A stretch of 64,000 nucleotides of DNA, taken from positions 186,001 to 250,000 of the forward strand of contig JOAZ01000002.1 in the NCBI GenBank assembly GCA_000720535.1, written 5' to 3'. Position numbers and translations under genes: made by a program. Shown in pieces: positions 1 through 10,319 of this stretch (positions are counted from its first letter, which is position 1; each line of letters begins with the position of its first letter). Source of the stretch: Streptomyces halstedii (GTDB lineage Bacteria > Actinomycetota > Actinomycetes > Streptomycetales > Streptomycetaceae). The notes beneath the pieces are model-generated. The model was not told the origin of the DNA. It was given only the letters and a program-made list of their open reading frames with translations, and did no database searches.

Positions 1-1570
1 GGCGGGCCGCCGGGCCGAGCAGCGCGCCGATCAGCATCGTCACCGCCAGACAGAGGAACGGCACGAACACGACCGCGTAGAAGAGGAAGATCGTCCGCTC
101 CTGGTAGAGGAACCAGGGCACCCAGCCCGCCGCGACCGCGCAGGCGATCGCGCCGGCCCGCCAGTCGCGCCGGAAGAACCAGCGCCACAGCACGTACAGC
201 AGCGCCACACAGGCCGCCCACCACAGCAGCGGGGTGCCGATCGCCAGGACCTCGCGGGCGCACTTGCCGGTCTCCGACGCGGCACAGCCCGGCTCCTCCT
301 CGTAGAAGTACGAGACCGGGCGGCCCAGCACGATCCAGCTCCACGGATTGGACTGGTAGGTGTGGCCGGAGGTCAGGCCGACGTGGAAGTCGTACACCTG
401 GTTCTCGTAGTGCCACAGGCTGCGCAGCCAGTCCGGCAGCCAGGTCCAGTTGCCGCCCTTGCCCTCGGTGGCCGCCCAGTCGCGGTAGTAGCCCTTGTCC
501 GAGAGGATCCAGCCGGTCCACGAGAGGAGGTACGTGCCGATCGCGACCGGCACCGTGGAGGCGAACGCGGGCAGCAGGTCCCGCAGCAGCACCGCGCGGT
601 AGGGCCGCACCGCACCCGCCGTACGGCGCGCGCCGACGTCCCAGAGCACCGCCATCACCCCGAACGCGGCCAGGATGTACAGCCCGTTCCACTTGGTGGC
701 GAAGGCCAGCCCGAGCATCAGGCCCGCGGCGATACGCCAGGGGCGCCACCCCAGCCGCAGCGTCTCGGCGGTCCGGGCGTCCGGGCGCAGCCCCCCGTCC
801 TCGCCGGCCGGCAGCGCGGCGGCCAGCTTGCGGCGGGACCAGTCGCGGTCGATCAGGAGGCAGCCGAAGGCCGCGAGCACGAAGAACATCAGGACGAGGT
901 CGAGCAGGGCGGTCCGGCTCATCACGAAGTGCAGGCCGTCCACCGCCAGCAGGGTGCCCGCCAGACAGCCGAGGAACGTGGAGCGGAACAGCCGCCGGCC
1001 GATCCGGCACAGCATCAGGACCGAGACGGTGCCCAGCAGGGCCACCATGAAGCGCCAGCCGAACGGGGTGAACCCGAAGAGCTGCTCACCGAGGCCGATG
1101 ATCCACTTGCCGACCGGCGGGTGCACGACGTACCCGGGATCGGTCGGGATCTCCACCGCCGACGGGTTGCTCAGGATCAGCTTGTCGACGTCCTTGGGCC
1201 ACGCGCCCTCGTATCCCTGGTTGACCAGCGCCCAGGCGTCCTTGGCGTAGTACGTCTCGTCGAATATCACCGCCTTCGGGCTGCCCAGGTTCCAGAACCG
1301 CAGCACCCCGGCGACCAGCGCCACCAGCAGCGGCCCGCCCCAGGCGGACCAGCGCACCAGGCGGTCGGCCGCCGCCGGCGGCACGGCGAGCACCTCCCAG
1401 AACTGCCGTCCGGGCCGGGTGTACGGCGGCACCAGGCGCTCGCGCAGCCCCGTCTCCGGCCGTGCGGAACGGCCGAAGCGGCGCAGCCGCCGCTGCCAGG
1501 AGGGCGGCTGGTCGCGGGCGGGATCCCCGGCGTCGTTGCCCTGATGGGCCTCGGGCGCAGTACTCGTCAC
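1..1570 (-). CDS. pmt: Dolichyl-phosphate-mannose-protein mannosyltransferase (Pmt), 3' end beyond window
   Basis: Multi-pass membrane glycosyltransferase of the GT-C PMT family, which moves mannose from polyprenyl-phosphate-mannose onto Ser/Thr of exported proteins. The N-terminus is a cytosolic stretch of about 70 residues rich in Arg and Pro. It is followed by the first membrane helix and the extracytoplasmic loop containing FDETYYAKDAWALVNQGYEG, where the Asp-Glu pair is the family's catalytic/metal motif, then VHPPVGKWIIGLGE, also typical. Further helices alternate with loops down to the window edge, where the frame is still open (about 523 residues visible). The start is GTG at 1570, because an ATCGTA (TACGAT on the coding strand) hexamer ends 6 nt before it, suggesting a leaderless message; the ATG at 1578 runs into a stop. 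It is divergent from rsmI. Family assignment is confident; the glycoprotein targets are unknown. Confidence 0.93.
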   Translation of the reverse strand, partial: MTSTAPEAHQGNDAGDPARDQPPSWQRRLRRFGRSARPETGLRERLVPPYTRPGRQFWEVLAVPPAAADRLVRWSAWGGPLLVALVAGVLRFWNLGSPKAVIFDETYYAKDAWALVNQGYEGAWPKDVDKLILSNPSAVEIPTDPGYVVHPPVGKWIIGLGEQLFGFTPFGWRFMVALLGTVSVLMLCRIGRRLFRSTFLGCLAGTLLAVDGLHFVMSRTALLDLVLMFFVLAAFGCLLIDRDWSRRKLAAALPAGEDGGLRPDARTAETLRLGWRPWRIAAGLMLGLAFATKWNGLYILAAFGVMAVLWDVGARRTAGAVRPYRAVLLRDLLPAFASTVPVAIGTYLLSWTGWILSDKGYYRDWAATEGKGGNWTWLPDWLRSLWHYENQVYDFHVGLTSGHTYQSNPWSWIVLGRPVSYFYEEEPGCAASETGKCAREVLAIGTPLLWWAACVALLYVLWRWFFRRDWRAGAIACAVAAGWVPWFLYQERTIFLFYAVVFVPFLCLAVTMLIGALLGPAAR

Positions 1571-1576
1571 CGCGCC

Positions 1577-1582
1577 ATCGTA
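1577..1582 (-). promoter_or_regulatory. -10 element of pmt, leaderless
   Basis: On the minus strand this reads TACGAT, followed by six bases and then the GTG at 1570. This fits the actinobacterial TANNNT -10 with transcription starting at or next to the start codon. No Shine-Dalgarno sequence fits in the gap. No clear -35 is visible. Confidence 0.45.
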
Positions 1583-1632
1583 GGGAACGCGTCTGTGCGA
1601 GGGGCGCCGCCCGTGCTGGGAGGATGGCCGAT

Positions 1633-2520
1633 GTGACTGGAACGACTGGAACGCTCGTACTCGCAGGGACCCCCATCGGCGACGTGGCGGACGCCCCGCC
1701 GAGGCTCGCCGCCGAACTGGAGACGGCCGACGTGGTGGCCGCCGAGGACACCCGGCGGCTGCGCCGTCTCACCCAGGCGCTGGGCGTCCGCACGACCGGC
1801 CGGGTCGTCTCCTACTTCGAGGGCAACGAGGCCGCGCGGACGCCCGAGCTGGTGGAGGCGCTGGCCGACGGGGCACGGGTCCTGCTGGTCACGGACGCCG
1901 GGATGCCGTCCGTCTCCGACCCGGGCTACCGGCTCGTCGCGGCGGCCGTCGAGCGGGACATCAGGGTCACCGCCCTGCCGGGGCCCTCGGCCGTGCTGAC
2001 CGCCCTCGCGCTGTCCGCGCTGCCCGTGGACCGCTTCTGCTTCGAGGGCTTCCTGCCGCGCAAGGCGGGCGAGCGGCTGGGCAAGCTGCGCGAGGTCGCC
2101 GACGAGCGGCGCACGATGGTCTTCTTCGAGGCGCCGCACCGGCTGGACGACACCCTGGCCGCGATGGCCGAGGTGTTCGGCGCGGACCGCCGGGCGGCGG
2201 TCTGCCGGGAGCTGACGAAGACGTACGAGGAAGTGCGGCGCGGACCCCTGGGTGAGCTGGCCGCCTGGGCCGCAGAAGGCGTACGGGGCGAGATCACCGT
2301 CGTCGTCGAGGGCGCGGCGGACACCACCGGCGAGCGGCCGGACGCCGCCGAGCTGGTGCGCAGGGTGCGGGTGCGCGAGGAGGCGGGGGAGCGGCGCAAG
2401 GAGGCCATCGCGGCCGTCGCCGCCGACGCCCACCTGCCCAAACGCGAGGTCTTCGACGCGGTCGTCGCGGCGAAGAACGCGGCCGGGACCACCCCGTCGG
2501 ACGGCAAAGACCCGGCCTGA
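1633..2520 (+). CDS. rsmI: 16S rRNA (cytidine1402-2'-O)-methyltransferase RsmI
   Basis: SAM-dependent methyltransferase that 2'-O-methylates C1402 of 16S rRNA in the decoding centre. The fold is the tetrapyrrole-methylase type. Family motifs are LAGTPIGD near the N-terminus, AAEDTRR, a long stretch around VLLVTDAGMPSVSDPGYRLV, ALPGPSAVLTAL, and FEGFLPRK followed by FFEAPHR. Length is 295 residues against about 285 for the family. The start is set at GTG 1633 rather than ATG 1624: GGGAGGA at 1618-1624 overlaps the ATG but sits eight bases before the GTG. The C-terminal tail has the usual helical region ending in KREVFDAVVAAKN. It is divergent from pmt, 62 bases away. Confidence 0.95.
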   Translation: MTGTTGTLVLAGTPIGDVADAPPRLAAELETADVVAAEDTRRLRRLTQALGVRTTGRVVSYFEGNEAARTPELVEALADGARVLLVTDAGMPSVSDPGYRLVAAAVERDIRVTALPGPSAVLTALALSALPVDRFCFEGFLPRKAGERLGKLREVADERRTMVFFEAPHRLDDTLAAMAEVFGADRRAAVCRELTKTYEEVRRGPLGELAAWAAEGVRGEITVVVEGAADTTGERPDAAELVRRVRVREEAGERRKEAIAAVAADAHLPKREVFDAVVAAKNAAGTTPSDGKDPA

Positions 2521-2544
2521 AACGTAAAGCGGGCACCGGGTGGA

Positions 2545-2562
2545 AGGCCCTGTTCCGGGCCT
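2545..2562 (+). terminator. Possible hairpin terminator after rsmI
   Basis: A six-base inverted repeat, AGGCCC and GGGCCT, separated by six bases, lies 25 nt after the rsmI stop. There is no T-tract, which is common in Streptomyces. The stem is short, so this is a weak call. The rest of 2521-2724 shows no gene. Confidence 0.35.
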
Positions 2563-2724
2563 CCGGCCACAGAAGGGCCAAGACCTCTCCAACACTCGGC
2601 AGAGCTGGTGCGCCGCCGCCCGGGAAGGCGTCCACTGGAACGTGGAACGCATGTCCGGGGCACGGCCGGAGCACGGGGCCGGAGCGCCTGCCGGAGTGCT
2701 TGTCCACGGACAGGAGGAACAGGC

Positions 2725-3159
2725 ATGAGCGAGAGCGCGGCAACCACGGTCCACGAGGCGTACGCCTTCGCGTGCATGAGGTGCGGACACGGCTGGGAAC
2801 AGGCCTACGAGATAGAACACCACGTCGACGGCTCGGGACACGCCTACGTCGTCTACCGGGCGGACGGGGAGCGGGTGCCCTCCCCGCTGTCCACCCCCAC
2901 CTGCGCCAACTGCGGCGGGCACGTGGTCCGGATCATGCGGTCCGGCCGGGTCTCCGGCGCCCAGGCCCTGCTCCGGCCCGCGAAGGGCGCGCGGTCGTCG
3001 CGGGCCAAGGACGCGGAGAGCCGGGAGGGCCAGGAGGGCCCCGGGGTCCCCGAGGGGGCCGTGGACGGGGGACCCGTGCCCGCGGCCGCCCTGGCCCCGG
3101 CGTCCGCGACGCACCACTGGCACCTCTCCGACCTGCTGCGCCCCTTCCACCGCGGGTGA
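2725..3159 (+). CDS. Small protein with two CxxC zinc-ribbon knuckles
   Basis: Unknown function. The 144-residue product has CMRCGHGW near residue 13 and CANCGGH near residue 56, two CxxC pairs that would bind one zinc. Between them lies a short beta-rich stretch. The C-terminal half is low complexity (Gly, Pro, Ala, Glu) and ends in HHWHLSDLLRPFH. The start is firm: GGAGGAA at 2713 sits a few bases before the ATG. The gene stands alone between rsmI and tatD. Proteins of this type are widespread in Streptomyces and usually annotated as hypothetical. A zinc ribbon suggests contact with nucleic acid or protein; nothing here says which. Confidence 0.8.
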   Translation: MSESAATTVHEAYAFACMRCGHGWEQAYEIEHHVDGSGHAYVVYRADGERVPSPLSTPTCANCGGHVVRIMRSGRVSGAQALLRPAKGARSSRAKDAESREGQEGPGVPEGAVDGGPVPAAALAPASATHHWHLSDLLRPFHRG

Positions 3160-3209
3160 TCCCGCCGCCCCGGACGGCCTGCGGGTGCCTGCGCGCGGGG
3201 GACCTTTCG

Positions 3210-3215
3210 TAGAGT
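3210..3215 (+). promoter_or_regulatory. -10 element of tatD, leaderless
   Basis: TAGAGT is followed by six bases and the ATG at 3222. The gap has no room for a ribosome binding site, so the message is probably leaderless. The -35 is not recognisable. Confidence 0.45.
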
Positions 3216-3221
3216 CGGGGC

Positions 3222-4088
3222 ATGAGCCGTACCGAAGCCCCGCCGCTGCCCGAACCCCTGCGCGTCCCGGTCGCCGACTCGCACACCCACCTGGACATGC
3301 AGGACGCCACCGTCGAGGAGGGCCTCGCCCGCGCCGAGGCGGTCAACGTGACCGCCGTCGTCCAGGTCGGCTGCGACGTGAAGGGCTCGTACTGGGCCGC
3401 CGAGACGGCCGCCGCCCACCCCTCCGTGCACGCCTCCGTCGCCCTGCACCCCAACGAGGCGCCCCGGATCGTGCACGGGGACCCGGACGGCGGCGCGCGC
3501 CAGGGGGCCAGGGAGCCGGGCGGGACGGCGGCCCTGCACGAGGCGCTCGCCGAGATCGACGCCCTGGCCGCCCTCGACCACGTACGCGGCGTCGGCGAGA
3601 CCGGCCTCGACCACTTCCGTACGGGCCCCGAGGGCATCGCCGCCCAGGAGGAGTCCTTCCGGGCCCACATCGAGATCGCCAAGCGGCACGGCAAGGCCCT
3701 GGTCATCCACGACCGGGACGCCCACGCGGACGTGCTGCGCATCCTCGCCGAGGAGGGCGCGCCCGAGCGGACCGTCTTCCACTGCTACTCCGGGGACGCC
3801 GAGATGGCCCGGATCTGCGCGGCGGCCGGGTACTTCATGTCGTTCGCCGGCAACGTCACCTTCAAGAACGCCCAACCGCTGCGTGACGCGCTGGCCGTGG
3901 CGCCGGTGGAGCTGGTCCTCGTGGAGACGGACGCCCCCTTCCTCACCCCCGCCCCGTACCGGGGGCGGCCCAACGCGCCCTATCTCGTCCCCGTCACGCT
4001 CCGGGCCATGGCCGAGGTGCGGGGCACCGACGAGGACACCCTGGCCGCCGCGGTCTACGACAACACCGCGCGCGCCTTCGACTTCTGA
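3222..4088 (+). CDS. TatD family metal-dependent hydrolase/DNase
   Basis: Cytosolic TIM-barrel metallohydrolase of the TatD family, with 3'-5' exonuclease activity in studied members. Metal and active-site motifs appear in order: DSHTHLDM (HxH), GETGLDHF (Glu), HDRDAHAD, HCYSGD, and ETDAPFLTP near the C-terminus. Length is 288 residues, slightly longer than the usual 260, mainly from a Gly/Arg-rich insertion near residues 85-105 after the VALHPNEA motif. The start is the ATG at 3222, preceded by a -10-like hexamer and no Shine-Dalgarno. In many actinobacteria the order is tatD-rpfB-rsmA-ispE; here rsmA follows directly. Confidence 0.93.
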   Translation: MSRTEAPPLPEPLRVPVADSHTHLDMQDATVEEGLARAEAVNVTAVVQVGCDVKGSYWAAETAAAHPSVHASVALHPNEAPRIVHGDPDGGARQGAREPGGTAALHEALAEIDALAALDHVRGVGETGLDHFRTGPEGIAAQEESFRAHIEIAKRHGKALVIHDRDAHADVLRILAEEGAPERTVFHCYSGDAEMARICAAAGYFMSFAGNVTFKNAQPLRDALAVAPVELVLVETDAPFLTPAPYRGRPNAPYLVPVTLRAMAEVRGTDEDTLAAAVYDNTARAFDF

Positions 4089-4170
4089 GCCCTCCTGAGC
4101 GGCCGCCGGAGCCGGCGGGCGGTTCCGGACGGCGTCCGCGCCACCCGGCGGGCGTCCGGCGTACGAGGCG

Positions 4171-4195
4171 GGCGGGGGCCGGCGCGGCCCCCGCC
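4171..4195 (+). terminator. Strong hairpin between tatD and rsmA
   Basis: A perfect ten-base stem, GGCGGGGGCC and GGCCCCCGCC, closes a five-base loop. There is no T-tract. It ends 26 bases before the rsmA -10 hexamer and probably insulates rsmA from tatD. The 4089-4233 interval holds only this hairpin and the rsmA promoter; no rpfB remnant is visible. Confidence 0.65.
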
Positions 4196-4221
4196 GGGCG
4201 GGCCGGGCCCCGCCGCCGCCG

Positions 4222-4227
4222 TACGCT
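4222..4227 (+). promoter_or_regulatory. -10 element of rsmA, leaderless
   Basis: TACGCT is followed by six bases and the GTG at 4234. The sequence between them is not purine-rich, so translation probably starts on a leaderless transcript. Confidence 0.5.
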
Positions 4228-4233
4228 TACCGG

Positions 4234-5121
4234 GTGAGCACCACAGAGCCCGACGCCCTCCTGGGCCCCGCAGACATCCGCGAACTGGCGGCGGCGCTGG
4301 GCGTACGCCCCACCAAGCAGCGCGGCCAGAACTTCGTCATCGACGCCAACACGGTCCGCCGCATCGTCCGGACCGCCGAGGTGCGGCCCGACGACGTGGT
4401 GGTCGAGGTCGGCCCCGGGCTCGGCTCGCTGACCCTGGCCCTGCTGGAGGCGGCCGACCGGGTCGTCGCCGTGGAGATCGACGACGTACTCGCGGGCGCC
4501 CTGCCCGCCACCGTCGCCGCCCGGCTCCCGGAGCGCGCGGACCGCTTCTCCCTGGTGCACTCCGACGCGATGCTGGTGACGGAGCTCCCCGGCCCGGCGC
4601 CGACCGCGCTGGTCGCCAACCTCCCGTACAACGTCGCGGTGCCGGTGCTGCTCACCATGCTGGAACGCTTCCCGTCCATCGAGCGGACGCTCGTGATGGT
4701 GCAGGCCGAGGTCGCCGACCGGCTGGCCGCCCGGCCCGGGAACAAGGTCTACGGCGTCCCCTCGGTCAAGGCCGCGTGGTACGCCCACGTCAAGCGCGCC
4801 GGGTCGATCGGGCGCACGGTGTTCTGGCCCGCCCCGAACGTCGACTCCGGGCTGGTGTCCCTGGTGCGCCGCACCGAGCCGGTCCGCACCACCGCGAGCC
4901 GCGCCGAGGTGTTCGCCGTCGTGGACGCCGCGTTCGCCCAGCGCCGCAAGACGCTGCGCGCCGCACTGGCCGGCTGGGCGGGTTCCGCCGCCGCCGCCGA
5001 GACCGCCCTCGTCGCGGCGGGTGTCTCCCCACAGGCGCGGGGCGAGTCGCTGACGGTCGAGGAGTTCGCCGCCGTCGCCGAGAACAAGCCGGTGCACCAG
5101 ACGTCCGGGAGCAGCGCATGA
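4234..5121 (+). CDS. rsmA: 16S rRNA (adenine1518/1519-N6)-dimethyltransferase RsmA/KsgA
   Basis: Dimethylates two adjacent adenines in helix 45 of 16S rRNA, a late checkpoint of 30S assembly. The 295-residue protein has the Rossmann methyltransferase core: GQNFVID, then the SAM-binding [21 protein letters not shown], and the catalytic [11 protein letters not shown] motif (NLPY). The C-terminal domain has [14 protein letters not shown] and [11 protein letters not shown], typical of KsgA. The start is GTG 4234 with a -10 hexamer immediately upstream. Its stop overlaps the ispE start (ATGA), so the two are translationally coupled, as across actinobacteria. Confidence 0.97.
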   Translation: MSTTEPDALLGPADIRELAAALGVRPTKQRGQNFVIDANTVRRIVRTAEVRPDDVVVEVGPGLGSLTLALLEAADRVVAVEIDDVLAGALPATVAARLPERADRFSLVHSDAMLVTELPGPAPTALVANLPYNVAVPVLLTMLERFPSIERTLVMVQAEVADRLAARPGNKVYGVPSVKAAWYAHVKRAGSIGRTVFWPAPNVDSGLVSLVRRTEPVRTTASRAEVFAVVDAAFAQRRKTLRAALAGWAGSAAAAETALVAAGVSPQARGESLTVEEFAAVAENKPVHQTSGSSA

Positions 5122-6017
5122 GTGTCACCGTCCGTGTCCCCGCCAAGGTCAACGTGCGGCTGGCCGTGGGTGCCGCGCGCCCCGACGGCTTCCACGACCT
5201 GGCCAACGTCTTCCTCGCGGTCGGCCTGTACGACGAGGTCACCGTCACCCCCGCCGAGACCCTGCGGATCACCTGCTCCGGGCCGGACGCCGCACAGGTC
5301 CCGCTGGACACCACCAACCTCGCGGCCCGCGCCGCGACCGCGCTGGCCGAGCGGCACGGCATCAGCCCCGACGTCCACATCCACATCGCCAAGGACATCC
5401 CCGTCGCGGGCGGCATGGCGGGCGGCAGCGCGGACGGGGCCGCCGCCCTGGTGGCCTGCGACGCGCTGTGGTCCACCCACGCCTCCCGCGACGAACTGCT
5501 CGCCATCTGCGCCGAGCTGGGCAGCGATGTGCCGTTCAGCCTGACCGGCGGTGCGGCGCTGGGCGTCGGCCGTGGGGAGCGGCTGACCCCGATCGAGGTC
5601 GGCGGCACCTTCCACTGGGTCTTCGCGGTCGCCGACGGCGGGCTGTCCACCCCGGCCGTGTACGCGGAGTTCGACCGGCTCACCGCGGGCACCCCGGTCC
5701 CCGCCCCCACCGCGCCGCCCGCGCTCCTGGACGCCCTGCGCAAGGGCGACACCGCCGGGCTCGCGGACGCCCTCGGCAACGACCTCCAACCCGCCGCGCT
5801 CTCCCTGCGCCCCTCGCTGGCCGACACCCTCGCCGCCGGTACGGCGGCCGGTGCCCTGGCCGCGCTGGTCTCGGGGTCCGGGCCGACCACGGCGTTCCTG
5901 GTGGCCGACGCGGAGGCGGCCCGGAAGGTGGCCGACGCCCTGGCGGCCTCGGGCACCTGCCGCGGCGTCCGCACGGCGGTCTCCCCGGCACCGGGGGCGA
6001 CGGTCCGGGAGCCGTAG
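5118..6017 (+). CDS. ispE: 4-diphosphocytidyl-2-C-methyl-D-erythritol kinase IspE
   Basis: GHMP-family kinase of the MEP isoprenoid pathway. It phosphorylates CDP-methylerythritol at O2 using ATP. Motifs: [14 protein letters not shown] at the N-terminus, the glycine-rich ATP loop [17 protein letters not shown] near residues 95-111, and the C-terminal [11 protein letters not shown]. At 299 residues it is of normal length. The ATG at 5118 overlaps the rsmA stop by four bases, and no separate promoter is seen. IspE supplies precursors for undecaprenyl-phosphate and for secondary terpenoids. Confidence 0.96.
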   Translation: MSVTVRVPAKVNVRLAVGAARPDGFHDLANVFLAVGLYDEVTVTPAETLRITCSGPDAAQVPLDTTNLAARAATALAERHGISPDVHIHIAKDIPVAGGMAGGSADGAAALVACDALWSTHASRDELLAICAELGSDVPFSLTGGAALGVGRGERLTPIEVGGTFHWVFAVADGGLSTPAVYAEFDRLTAGTPVPAPTAPPALLDALRKGDTAGLADALGNDLQPAALSLRPSLADTLAAGTAAGALAALVSGSGPTTAFLVADAEAARKVADALAASGTCRGVRTAVSPAPGATVREP

Positions 6018-6128
6018 GCGTCCCGGGGGCGGCGGGGGCCACCGCACCCCGCACGCCGTACTCCGCGCGGCGACTACCCTGGGACGTCGAGCGGTCCCCG
6101 ACTCCGGGACCCCCGAGGCAGGAGTGAA

Positions 6129-7940
<1,812 letters not shown>

Positions 7941-7982
7941 GGCCAGGACCTTTTCGGCCGGGTGTTACGGCGGGCGTGCGGT

Positions 7983-8011
7983 GGGCGGCCGTACCGGCGG
8001 TACGGCCGCCC
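7983..8011 (+). terminator. Hairpin terminator after the ABC-F gene
   Basis: A perfect thirteen-base inverted repeat, GGGCGGCCGTACC and GGTACGGCCGCCC, with a three-base loop, lies 42 nt after the stop codon. There is no T-tract. It is the main structure in the first half of the 401-base gap 7941-8341. Confidence 0.75.
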
Positions 8012-8072
8012 GGCGGGGGATCCGCGGGGGCCGGAGGGTTTGCCATGGTGAAGTGGGCGCCCTGCGCGGCAT

Positions 8073-8103
8073 GGTGACGCCCCGTCACCCGAGAGTGGTG
8101 ACG
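8073..8103 (+). promoter_or_regulatory. Repeated GGTGACG half-sites in the propeller-gene promoter region
   Basis: GGTGACG at 8073-8079 and CGTCACC at 8083-8089 form a seven-base inverted repeat with a three-base spacer; a third GGTGACG lies at 8097-8103. They sit about 240 nt before the start at 8342, in a gap that otherwise shows no gene. This may be a regulator site or a hairpin; the regulator is not known. Confidence 0.35.
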
Positions 8104-8341
8104 GGCGCCCGGCGGAACCGGGTAACGAGGGCATCACGGCCCGGTCCTCCCTTGGGAACAGGGCATGGCCCGAACCGGTGGCCGAAGTGATACGGGTGGT
8201 ACAAAGAAGCCCCGCTCGACTGTCGTAACGCCGCGCCATCCGTGCCCGATTCGCTCCTTTCCGAGGGGAATTCCGCCCCACGGAATCGCGGGGGAGAACG
8301 AACCGGGCAACGGACCGCACCGCACGAAGGGGGACGTGCTG

Positions 8342-10261
8342 ATGACCCAGCCGCCCAGCCAGCAACCGCCGCCGGGAGGCTTCGGGGCTCCGCAGGAGCC
8401 GCCGCAGGGAACTCCTCAGCCGCCGCCCCAGCCGCAGACCCCGCCCCCGGCCGGTCCGCCGCAGACCCCGCCGCCCGCCGGTCCGCCCCCGGCCGGCCCG
8501 CCCCCGGCACCGGGGCAGCCGCCCGCCGCCCCGCCGGTGCCTCCGGGCGCCCCGGCCGGCCAGCAGCCGCCCACCCAGCCCGGGTACGGCTACCCGCAGC
8601 CCCCGGCCGGACAGCCCGGATACGGCTACCCACAGGCCCCCGGCCCGTACGCCCAGCAGCCGGGCCCGTACAACCAGGCCCCCGGTCCGTACGGCCAGCA
8701 GCCGGGCCCGTACAACCAGGCCCCCGGACCGTACGGGCAGCAGGTCCCGCCCGGCGGCTACGGCTATCCGCAGCAGCAGTACCCCGGGGCGCCCGCACCG
8801 GCCGGCGGTCCGAAGCGCGGCCTGTTCACGGGCAAGCCCGCCGTCCTCATAGGCGCGGCTGTCGCCGCGCTGCTCGTCGTCGGCGGTGGCGTCTACTTCG
8901 CCCTCGGCACCGACGGTGACCCGGAGAAGCCCGTCGCCAAGGAGAGCACCGACACCGAACCGCCGAGCGCCTCCCCCTCCGTGGACGAGGGCGACGGCAA
9001 GGGCGGCGGCCGGGAGGCGAACGACGACCTCAACGCCGGGCGCAAGGAGGGCGAGGCGAAGGTCCTCTGGCTGACGACGAACGACATCGACGTCCCCCGC
9101 AACGGCGCCGACGTGTACGGCCCGTGGATCGTCGGCGACACCCTCGTCAAGGGCATGTACCGCTCGGTCGTCGGTTATTCGGTGACCGACGGCAAGCCGA
9201 AGTGGACCGTCCCGCTGCCCGCCGACATGTGCGCGGCCCCGAACAACCCCACCGAGGACGGCAAGATCGTCATCGGCGTGATGAACGGCACCAGCGAGAA
9301 GGCGAACTGCGCCGATCTCCAGATGATCGACCTCACCACCGGCAAGGCCGGCTGGAAGAAGTCGGTCAAGAAGAACGGCACCTGGGACATGCTGTCCGAC
9401 ATCCAGCTGGCGATCAGCGGGGACACCGTGACCGTCGGCCGGACCGGCAACTCCAACGCCTACCGGGTCAGCGACGGCAAGGACCTGTTCGCGAACCCCT
9501 CGGGCACCTGCCAGCCGTTCGCGTTCGCCGGCGGCCCCAAGCTCATCGCCGCGGTCAACTGCCGCACCGACGACGTGGACAACCCCCAGCACCAGATCCA
9601 GGAGCTCGACCCGGTCACCGGGAAGGCCAGGTGGACGTACGTGCCCAAGCGCGGCTGGGAGATCGACAAGGTCTACTCGGTGAACCCGCTGGTCGTCTCG
9701 CTGACCAAGGACAAGGAATGGTCCATCCTCGCCCTCAACGGCAACGGCACCAACCGTTCCGGGCTGGTCAGTGACAAGGGGGACGGCTTCTCGGTCGACT
9801 GCGGCCACGACTTCTCGGTCTTCGGCCAGGAGCTCGAAGGCTGCACGGGTGTCGCGGCCGACGCCGACACCTTCTACATGGCGACCAAGGACGACACCAG
9901 CGGCGAGAGCCGCACCAACAAGGTCGTCGCGTTCGACCTGGACACCGGCAAGACCAAGTGGAAGGCCCCGGCTCCGGACGGACGCGTCGTGAAGCCGATC
10001 GGCATGGAGGGCGGCAAGGTGCTGCTCTACATGGAGCCCACGTACGACAAGGGCGGGGCGATCGCCACGCTCGCGCCCACCGGCGGCGCCCCGTCCGTCG
10101 TGCTCCAGCACCCGGACTCCACGAACCGGATCGAGGGCGGCTTCTTCACGTCCAAGACCGCCTACGCCGGTGGCCGTTCCTTCGTCGTCAGCGGACGCGT
10201 CAGCGCCTCCAACGACGCGGAGGAACTGGAGCAGACGACCATGATGGCCTTCGGCGAGTGA
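8342..10261 (+). CDS. Membrane-anchored PQQ-type beta-propeller protein, copy A
   Basis: Function unknown. Residues 1 to about 158 are a Pro/Gly/Gln-rich cytosolic tail with repeated YGYPQ and GPYNQAPGPYGQQ units. One membrane helix (PAVLIGAAVAALLVVGGG, about residues 166-189) follows a basic KRGLFTGK. A Glu/Asp/Ser-rich spacer leads to an extracytoplasmic domain of about 400 residues made of PQQ-like blades, with recurring units such as DLTTGKAGWKK, DPVTGKARWTY and DLDTGKTKWKA. At least six cysteines lie in the outer domain and could form disulfides. No enzyme residues are evident, so it may be a sensor or scaffold. The ATG at 8342 has AAGGGGG eight bases upstream. It is followed 58 bases later by a paralogue, so the pair is likely an operon. 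Length is 639 residues. Confidence 0.85.
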   Translation: MTQPPSQQPPPGGFGAPQEPPQGTPQPPPQPQTPPPAGPPQTPPPAGPPPAGPPPAPGQPPAAPPVPPGAPAGQQPPTQPGYGYPQPPAGQPGYGYPQAPGPYAQQPGPYNQAPGPYGQQPGPYNQAPGPYGQQVPPGGYGYPQQQYPGAPAPAGGPKRGLFTGKPAVLIGAAVAALLVVGGGVYFALGTDGDPEKPVAKESTDTEPPSASPSVDEGDGKGGGREANDDLNAGRKEGEAKVLWLTTNDIDVPRNGADVYGPWIVGDTLVKGMYRSVVGYSVTDGKPKWTVPLPADMCAAPNNPTEDGKIVIGVMNGTSEKANCADLQMIDLTTGKAGWKKSVKKNGTWDMLSDIQLAISGDTVTVGRTGNSNAYRVSDGKDLFANPSGTCQPFAFAGGPKLIAAVNCRTDDVDNPQHQIQELDPVTGKARWTYVPKRGWEIDKVYSVNPLVVSLTKDKEWSILALNGNGTNRSGLVSDKGDGFSVDCGHDFSVFGQELEGCTGVAADADTFYMATKDDTSGESRTNKVVAFDLDTGKTKWKAPAPDGRVVKPIGMEGGKVLLYMEPTYDKGGAIATLAPTGGAPSVVLQHPDSTNRIEGGFFTSKTAYAGGRSFVVSGRVSASNDAEELEQTTMMAFGE

Positions 10262-10319
10262 CGGCCCACCGCGTCACCCACCGCCCCTTCTCTTCGCACC
10301 CCCCAGAGGTACGCACGCC

